From Beroe forskalii (Eukaryota > Ctenophora > Nuda > Beroida > Beroidae), in NCBI GenBank assembly GCA_011033025.1, contig WFMF01000009.1, forward strand, positions 744,001-808,000: a stretch of 64,000 nt of DNA. Direction: 5' to 3'. The notes beneath the pieces were generated by a model. It ran no database searches. It was not told where the DNA came from and saw nothing but the letters and a program-made list of their open reading frames with translations. How positions within the stretch are numbered: position 1 is the first letter of the stretch; each line of letters starts with the position of its first letter. The position numbers and the translations under genes are program-made. Positions 58,107-64,000 of the stretch are shown piece after piece.

Positions 58107-58317
58107 CCGTTATTCGGACCCCCGTTATTCGGACCCCCGTTATTCGGACCCCCGTTACTCGGACCCCCGTTATTCGGACCCCCGTTATTCGGACCCTCGA
58201 TATTCGGACCCCCGTTATTCGGACCCCCGTTACTCGGACCCCCGTTATTCGGACCCCCGTTATTCGGACCCCCGATATTCGGACCCCCGTTATTCGGACC
58301 CCCGTTATTCGGACCCA
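58107..58317 (+). repeat. 15-bp satellite (CGGACCCCCGTTATT)
   Basis: Fourteen very homogeneous units, with TTACT and ATATT variants placed at regular intervals (an apparent higher-order period of about 75-105 bp). Confidence 0.9.
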
Positions 58318-58973
58318 CATAATCCGATGAAAACTCTATGAGTTTGAGATGTAAAAGTAGCGCAAAATAGCGTTCTATCGCAAAATATGTTATTTTAGTG
58401 ATTTTACGCGATTTTGATGACGTCATCACAGCACCAAAACAGCCTCGAACCAACGTCCCATATAGCCTATCACACTATTCCGCCTTAGTACAACATACTT
58501 TGACTGGTCTCATCTCAAGATATGTCGCAGTTCATGACATCTCACTCGTTTAAGTTTTGTCCTATAATTTGGAATTTAGTTTTTCACCGTACCTTAGAAA
58601 ATCGCGTATATCTCGATGAAAAATCGAGATAGCCCCATGATCCATATGATTTTCTGAAAGCTCTTTAAATTTCCAACTAACGATTTTTCAACATTTTTGA
58701 GCTATCTCCATTCCTTCTTGGTGAAAAATGCGCTCGAAAATGGCCTATTTTCGCTAAAAAGCAATAAAATTTCGCTAAGTTGATGACGTCATAGTGACGT
58801 GATAATGACGTCATCAGAACTTCTCTTATAGCCTATAACATTTTCCCATCTTGGATCAACAAAACCTGACCTCGATCATGACTCTACCATTTTCCGTTCT
58901 TGACATCTCATCGTTTTAAATTTGCTCCCAATTATCATGTATATTATATCTATATTATATATTAATCTTATTA

Positions 58974-59154
58974 TATCACCCTGTGACACTCAAATCTCTA
59001 ACTTATACCCCTGGCCAGTTTTCTTTTTACCGCGGGGGGTTACCGCCCTGGCCAGGGCGGGAATATCACCCTGTGACACTCGTTCGTCTAATATATACCC
59101 TGGCCAGTCTTTTCTATTACCGCGGGGGGTTACCGCCCTGGCCAGGGCGGGAAT
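58974..59154 (+). mobile_element. Pair of type-B palindromic elements
   Basis: Same two subtypes as at 19149-19349, but in the opposite order (CAAATCTCTAAC type first, CGTTCGTCTAAT type second) and joined without spacer. Confidence 0.85.
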
Positions 59155-60387
59155 ACATTCTTATTGTGTTCATGGGCGTGTGTAACTGTTTCTACTTTTA
59201 GCTGTTTTATGTTTATGCTGCTTTTGATAACGGAGAAAGATCCTTTCCATTTGACTGTTAATACTTAACATATGGGTGTAACTTCTTAACTTCTAAATTT
59301 ATATTAGGATATTTTTAGTGTACACGTGACATTGAACGTGACTGTGAACGTGACCCTCACACAGCATTTTTACGCGTTATGAGCCACAGACAAGTTGTAT
59401 ATAAGGGGCGGTCTGGAATCATTTCTAACCTTTTAGTTCGTGGGCATAGAGGGAACTTGTCAACTGCAACTCGCAGTCTGCAAGCAACCTCTGAAGGGAA
59501 CTGTAATCCAATGACTTTTCTATAAAGGTGTATGGGTATACTACATGCATAACAAAATACTGCATATCAATTTTCTAATTCAATGGTTGACATTCTGAAT
59601 CCTACTCAGAAATTTGATGTTCTTAACTCATTCCTTGAAATGGATAAATCAGAAGTGTGGCACCCCGAAAATTTCTTTTAAATTTCTTTTGAGAATCCAA
59701 AATTTATAATTTAATAACTTTATTACCTATCCCTGGTCCCCCTCACACCACGGACCAATCAAACTAATCAACATTTATTGAAAATGGCCCCAAAAATGGC
59801 CCAATGTTGATGGATTGCTCTCTCTTCCCTGCTAAACTTAGTTGCACATCTTACCATAACACTGGCTTCAACAAGGGGGTCTATTGAAACTCTAGGCGAA
59901 TAGGGTCCTGTGCTAGGATCTCTGTTGATTTTATTAAGAAGGCAAAACTTGACCTCACCTGACAATGATACCCTCAGCTTAAACTTCTCAATTTATTTCG
60001 TTGCATAGATGTGTAGCTATGACGATCCCCCCCCCAATCCTCAAAAATCTAAATATTATTTTTCTTTACAATTGCATAACTTTGACAATATTGATGATTT
60101 GATATTCATATAATTTATACCTATTGATTGTAGTAAAAATAATAAAATTTAGTTGTTTGATTTGTTGAACAATCCGTTGTTATACTTGAGCAGTGACACT
60201 TAGGTAAGCCATAATAGAACCCTCGAACCAAATCACCACTCTTAACCCTAGTTTTAGTCCTTTTTAACAAATTACAGTAATAAAGATCGTATATAATCAA
60301 TATCTCAAATATTATTTTCAATAGCACCCTTTTTGAAACATTTCAAGATCTCTAATCAGGATTTTATATCTGGGACTTCCCAATTTA
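59155..60387. other. No gene recognised
   Basis: AT-rich DNA. GTATATAAGGGGCGG at about 59397 looks like a TATA box, but no coding exon follows that I can identify. There is a CCCCCCCC run at 60027. Confidence 0.4.
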
Positions 60388-60536
60388 CCTACATTAAGGA
60401 TTAAAATGTTCAGTTGTTAGTTATATATGTTTAATGTTTATATCTATTAACCCAGATAGCTATCTTTAATTCTTGCTATTTCATTCTGAAACTGAACCAT
60501 ATCAAATAATCTCCCAACTTTCCTACTGATATATAC
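60388..60536 (-). repeat. Second copy of the 51178 dispersed repeat
   Basis: Matches 51178-51325 and lies directly upstream of the spartin exon, as the other copy lies upstream of the UGT. Confidence 0.7.
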
Positions 60537-60601
60537 CAAATGAAAGTAATTTCATCCAAGTTTTCATCAATTTTCAAATTAAAACCTTCTCTTTTACTAG
60601 C

Positions 60602-62158
60602 ATGCAAGTTCAGTCACATCAACAGGCTCAGCGTAGTGTGGATCAGAGCAGATCAGTTGAAATTATTCAGTCGAAAATAAAAAGAGGGTTTAAGTCCATA
60701 TTTGATGCTCAAACTGCTGACACTCACCGAGATGCAGAGAAAGCCAAGCAGCTATACTATGAGGGAATAAACCAAATCACCAGGGCAATCAGTATGAGAT
60801 GTTCTGACCCAAAGGTTGCTGAGGAAATGAGGAAAGCAAACTTCGTTTTAAACATGGCCAAGGAGCGTATAAGAGTCCTTGAAAACGTGGTCCCTGAGAA
60901 AGACAAAGGTGTTCAGCCCCAAGAAGAAGATGATGATTTATCTGGTTTACTAGATGACATCGATGAGATCCATGACATTCTGTCTGGTGCTCAGGAGGCC
61001 AAAGAAATCATAAACATACCCTCTGGAATATCAGTATTTAATATTGATGGAAGTGGGGATGTCAAACAGACTGGCAAGAACATCTCTGCTAAAATTAGTC
61101 ACATCATCTCTTCCAAATACACGAACCCTGTGTCCTGTCTCCAATTAGGTGGACTAGCCTACCCACTTGTATCCAAAGCATCTCCAGTTCTTCAAGTGGG
61201 CGAAAAACAGTTCATGTTCCCATCCCTTGATGAAGCCAACAAGTACATTGGCGTCATCTTGGAGAATGTAGACACCAAGACAGTGTCTGATTTCCAGCGA
61301 TTGATTATGTCCCTGACCAACCTACATGTAAAGTCATGGGATGATGTTCTGGAGGATATGGCTCCCGAATCTACTACGGAGGAAGCTCTTGCTCCCTCAG
61401 CCCCTCCAAGACCTCCCCCACCCACTGAGGGTGGTGCTGTCAAACCTTACCTCCGACCTGAGCCCTCTGAGCCTAGGACAGTGGACAAGGTCTCCAGTGG
61501 GATACAAGTTACTGCTGAAGTGGTATCAGCCGGTTTGGTGTGGGGTTCCCAAATAGGAGGGGACTTGCTCCGTAAAGGTGCTCACTCCCTTAAAGAGAAG
61601 ATAAAACCTAGCACCAGGAACGTTGAGATCAGTGATAACACGAGGGAGCAGATAGCCACTCTACGGACTACAACCCACAATGTCTGCATGCTCACGGGAC
61701 AAGCTGTGAGCCAGCTAGCTTCTGGTATTGGAGCCCTGGCTAAACTCATGGCACCGCATGTGACACGGGGTGTGAAACATGTCATCAGCAAATCCGACAA
61801 CAAAGTGGTGTCTGGAGCGAAGAGCAGGATATCTGAGCAGAATGTGAAGGATGCCTGTCAAGTGGGGGCCAGTGCTATGTCAGGTCTGGTAACACTGTAT
61901 GAGGGACTGGAGGAGGGAGCTAAATGCTTAGGGAGGGCCCTTGCAGAAGGGGCTAATGTTACTGTAGGAGCTCGCTATGGTGAGGCAGCAGGCGAGGTTG
62001 CTGAGAACAGTCTGCACTGCATCGGTAATGTCGGATTGACTTACGGCCAGGCTAAAAAGCTTGGGAAGAAGGCACTGGCTAAGAAAGCTGTTAAAAGCAC
62101 GGCAGCGGAGGTTGTGAGACACAATGCACCATCAAACAGTGCTTCAAATGGACAATGA
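60602..62158 (+). CDS. Spartin (SPART/SPG20-like): MIT plus senescence domain
   Basis: 518 residues in one exon. The N-terminal MIT-type helical hairpin (about residues 20-98: FDAQTADTHRDAEKAKQLYY, EGINQITRAISM, ANFVLNMAKERIRVLE) is followed by an acidic linker, a central region, a proline-rich stretch (PSAPPRPPPPTEGG, about residue 265) and the C-terminal spartin/senescence domain (about 290-490: SGIQVTAEVVSAGLVWGSQI, LRTTTHNVCMLTGQAVSQLA, HCIGNVGLTYGQAKKLGKKA). Known role: spartin binds ESCRT-III IST1 through MIT and acts on lipid droplets, endosomes and cytokinesis. It is shorter than the human protein (about 666 residues). An acceptor (CTTTTACTAG) ends one base before the ATG, so the leader comes from another exon. 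AATAAA is at 62686. Confidence 0.9.
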   Translation: MQVQSHQQAQRSVDQSRSVEIIQSKIKRGFKSIFDAQTADTHRDAEKAKQLYYEGINQITRAISMRCSDPKVAEEMRKANFVLNMAKERIRVLENVVPEKDKGVQPQEEDDDLSGLLDDIDEIHDILSGAQEAKEIINIPSGISVFNIDGSGDVKQTGKNISAKISHIISSKYTNPVSCLQLGGLAYPLVSKASPVLQVGEKQFMFPSLDEANKYIGVILENVDTKTVSDFQRLIMSLTNLHVKSWDDVLEDMAPESTTEEALAPSAPPRPPPPTEGGAVKPYLRPEPSEPRTVDKVSSGIQVTAEVVSAGLVWGSQIGGDLLRKGAHSLKEKIKPSTRNVEISDNTREQIATLRTTTHNVCMLTGQAVSQLASGIGALAKLMAPHVTRGVKHVISKSDNKVVSGAKSRISEQNVKDACQVGASAMSGLVTLYEGLEEGAKCLGRALAEGANVTVGARYGEAAGEVAENSLHCIGNVGLTYGQAKKLGKKALAKKAVKSTAAEVVRHNAPSNSASNGQ

Positions 62159-63614
62159 AGTGCATTAAGTGTAGACCAATAATTGTAAATATGTGGTTTT
62201 TATTTATTGTATTTCAATTTCAATTTGGACTTATTTGGCTATATTTATCCACCAGGAAATTCATCAAATTTATTACTGCATGTGGGGTGACCGGCTAGTT
62301 TGTAACTTTGAAGCAGTTCTTATCAAATTCTTATTAAAAAGGGGCTTTTATCTTTTTAATGCTAGAAAAGTAGCGACAGAATTGTTATCTAATTCCCATC
62401 ATTTCATATTGAATTACAATTTCATTATAAAATTTTGTACATTACTTTTTATTGTTAATTATTAGATGCAGGTATTTTCAGTTAGTTTGATTGTTTTATT
62501 CTTATAAAATTTTGTTAAAATTATCTAAATCTAGGGTTTTAGATGTGAAATATTGAATTAATGCTCTTACCTTAGATTGTAATTCTCTTCCATAATCCAT
62601 TATCAATATTGGGATGTAAAATACTGTATGCAAATAGCATCCGTTGTTCTATGTTTTAATAATACAGCAAGTGTACAAGTAGAACAATAAATATCATTCA
62701 ACATTCCTAAGTTCTGCGGAGTAAGTACTGTTTTGTCACTTTCGCGACATTGTCAGAGTACCTTCTTCACCTGACTCTGGGTTAAAGTGGGAAATGGGCA
62801 GGTGGCCAGGTTTAAGTTGGTAGGTTTGTACGTCCCGATAATGGCTGATAAAAACCCCACAGAGCTAGGCAGGGATTGTGTGAAGGTGGGTGTCTGCGCT
62901 AGACTCCACCGGCGCCGATGAAGGAACATTTGAGGCCACTCGATGGCTTCCCCCACACTGCGGTTACCTCCTGCCGACTTCTAGTGAAGAGTATGCGGAC
63001 CTTTGTGCGTGCAAGGTTAGCTCCAAACTTGCATGATATCTGTGTTAATTCTATGATCCGGGATTTCAGCTGAATTCAATACTTGTCGTTCTCTGTCGGG
63101 ATTGCTGTTATTTGGAACTGATATATGATTGAAACTGTAGCTATGACGTTCCGTTTTGGCTCATTATGTGAATAATACTCGTCCTTTAAATTAGCAATCT
63201 GTTTATTTCCGCTGGAATCGTTTTGCAAACTTATAATTTTAATCTTGTTCCGACTTCCGTGCACTTGTCATGTCAAATAAAATGTAAACTTGTTACATTA
63301 GCGCATGTTGTATAACCTTTAATATTATCTGGTTTTCTTCTTGCTCATATTTCATTTTTCTTATCTGCACGCCATTTTTACTGGGTTAAGATTTGATGAG
63401 TATTGGATTTCCACCCTGTAGTCCAGACTTGTAATTTGATTCTATGAAAGTATGAACCAGGATTGATTGTGGACCAATAAAATTGCTGATTCTCCCAGTA
63501 TTTAAATTCAAAATATTGGCCAGGATACGAATGTCGTATATACACATACACTCTTATACGAGGAGGCAGGATTCTTCCTGGTTAGAAATGTCTGTTATGG
63601 TCATAGCTTCCGAA
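62159..63614. other. Spartin 3' UTR and downstream DNA, no second gene recognised
   Basis: 62700-62990 is GC-richer and reads on minus as MGEAIEWPQMFLHRRRWSLA, possibly an old repeat, but I could not assign it. The rest is AT-rich. Confidence 0.4.
62686..62691 (+). terminator. Probable spartin poly(A) signal
   Basis: AATAAA about 530 bases after the spartin stop codon, in AT-rich 3' flank. Confidence 0.4.
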
Positions 63615-63788
63615 CTGCCCTCTTTTTGAGAGGGCGCCCTCTCATGCCCTCTTTTTGCCCTCCTTTTTGGGTCTTGCCCTCCAAGCCCTCTTTTTTGCCC
63701 TCTTTTAGGCTCAATTTGCCCTCCTTTTTGACCTTTCTCAAAATAACCTAACATATATGGCCTAAAATGGGTCTTTCTGAGCGGCGAC

Positions 63789-63823
<35 letters not shown>
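63615..63823 (+). repeat. GCCCTC(T)n short repeat followed by a 34-A run
   Basis: Nine or so TGCCCTCTTTTT units (63615-63735), then at 63790-63823 an uninterrupted run of 34 A flanked by GACC on both sides. Either a poly(A) retroelement tail with a tiny duplication or a simple A microsatellite. Confidence 0.65.
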
Positions 63824-63825
<2 letters not shown>

Positions 63826-64000
63826 CCATATATTTCGGGAATATACCTAACAAGCACTAGCTCTGATTGATTTTGGAAATCTACTTTTAGTAAATTTGCA
63901 CCTGGCGGACACTGAATTCTCCTAAAATACACCCTAAGTTCCTGAAATACGCTCTTGAATCTGAAAATACACCAAATAAGGACTATCTCGGATTGATCTA

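Larger units (their letters stand above)
55867..59154 (+). mobile_element. Composite hairpin/satellite element, copy 3 (most complete)
   Basis: Order: hairpin A (55867-56009), GATATCTTGACAGATGTATG link with ACCCACGTTACT/TTGCCC repeats, two or three about 185-bp repeats ending GTGAACTCACGTGC, body (about 56590-57395), hairpin A (57426-57568), link, more 185-bp repeats, 15-bp satellite (58107-58317), second body (about 58320-58945), and a closing type-B pair (58974-59154). The second body is cut at its start by the satellite. No protein is encoded. The left boundary ACCACCAAAACC is preceded by TATTATAAA; no clear target duplication with the right boundary was found. Confidence 0.78.

Noticed and set aside
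59395-59460. TATA-like GTATATAAGGGGCGG as promoter of a gene
   Set aside because: No exon recognised within the next kilobase on the plus strand; a lone TATA-like string is weak evidence.
62753-62956. Minus-strand frame MGEAIEWPQMFLHRR... as a gene
   Set aside because: Short, no domain, no splice neighbours; possibly an old repeat, but I cannot place it.
63790-63823. Poly(A) run with GACC on both sides as proof of a processed pseudogene
   Set aside because: Only four bases are duplicated and the upstream GCCCTC repeat has no coding resemblance; a simple A microsatellite explains it equally well.

Overview
This window looks like nuclear DNA of an invertebrate animal. The evidence is a set of GT-AG spliced genes for animal-type proteins (a RANBP3-like Ran-binding protein, spartin, an ER FKBP with two EF-hands and an HDEL tail, an arylsulfatase, a UDP-glycosyltransferase, a long-chain acyl-CoA synthetase, NUDT2 and an MRG-domain protein). 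There are also a 5'-truncated non-LTR retrotransposon, tRNA-derived SINE-like sequences, many foldback/MITE-like elements and a heavy load of minisatellites. Short introns and AT-rich DNA argue against a vertebrate. A sponge or cnidarian is plausible, but the sequence alone does not decide it.  Layout. 1-23.7 kb is almost gene-free and built of repeats: a 1.1-kb tandem duplication (1.47-3.5 kb), a TIR-bounded GGTACC-rich element (3.5-4.6 kb), two copies of a composite hairpin/satellite element (4.6-7.3 kb on the minus strand, 16.1-19.3 kb on the plus strand), minisatellites at 7.8-8.7, 9.15-10.6 and 13.5-13.8 kb, and a GC-rich palindrome cluster at 21.6-22.95 kb. 23.77-24.17 kb carries the last two exons of an MRG15-like gene. 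25.15-33.8 kb holds a six-exon RANBP3-like gene, preceded by about fifty copies of a 30-bp repeat and with an intronless arylsulfatase gene inside its second intron on the same strand. 35.86-38.64 kb is an FKBP14/FKBP7-like gene on the minus strand. 39-43.7 kb is repeats: a LINE fragment, a tRNA-like sequence, a 13-bp array, a SINE and GC-rich hairpins. 44.48-53.4 kb holds NUDT2, ACSL and a frameshifted UGT, all on the plus strand. 53.5-55.6 kb is a partial copy of the UGT tail split by a 1.8-kb insertion. 55.87-59.15 kb is a third copy of the composite element. 60.6-62.16 kb encodes spartin.  The genes are a mixed neighbourhood (nuclear transport, chromatin, ER folding, lipid and nucleotide metabolism); nothing suggests an operon or a shared pathway.  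The most unusual signal is a theme, not one gene. Several tandem repeats are seeded on exon edges and carry the exon's own 3' splice site or stop codon: a 30-bp array upstream of RANBP3 whose units look like complete 3' splice sites plus an ATG, five copies of the 5' part of RANBP3 exon 5 (each with an acceptor), a doubled acceptor at RANBP3 exon 4, five copies of the FKBP last-exon acceptor, and six copies of the MRG stop-codon peptide. A second unusual item is the composite element: 143-bp hairpins, 15-bp satellite and about 830-bp bodies, closed by a pair of about 90-bp palindromes.
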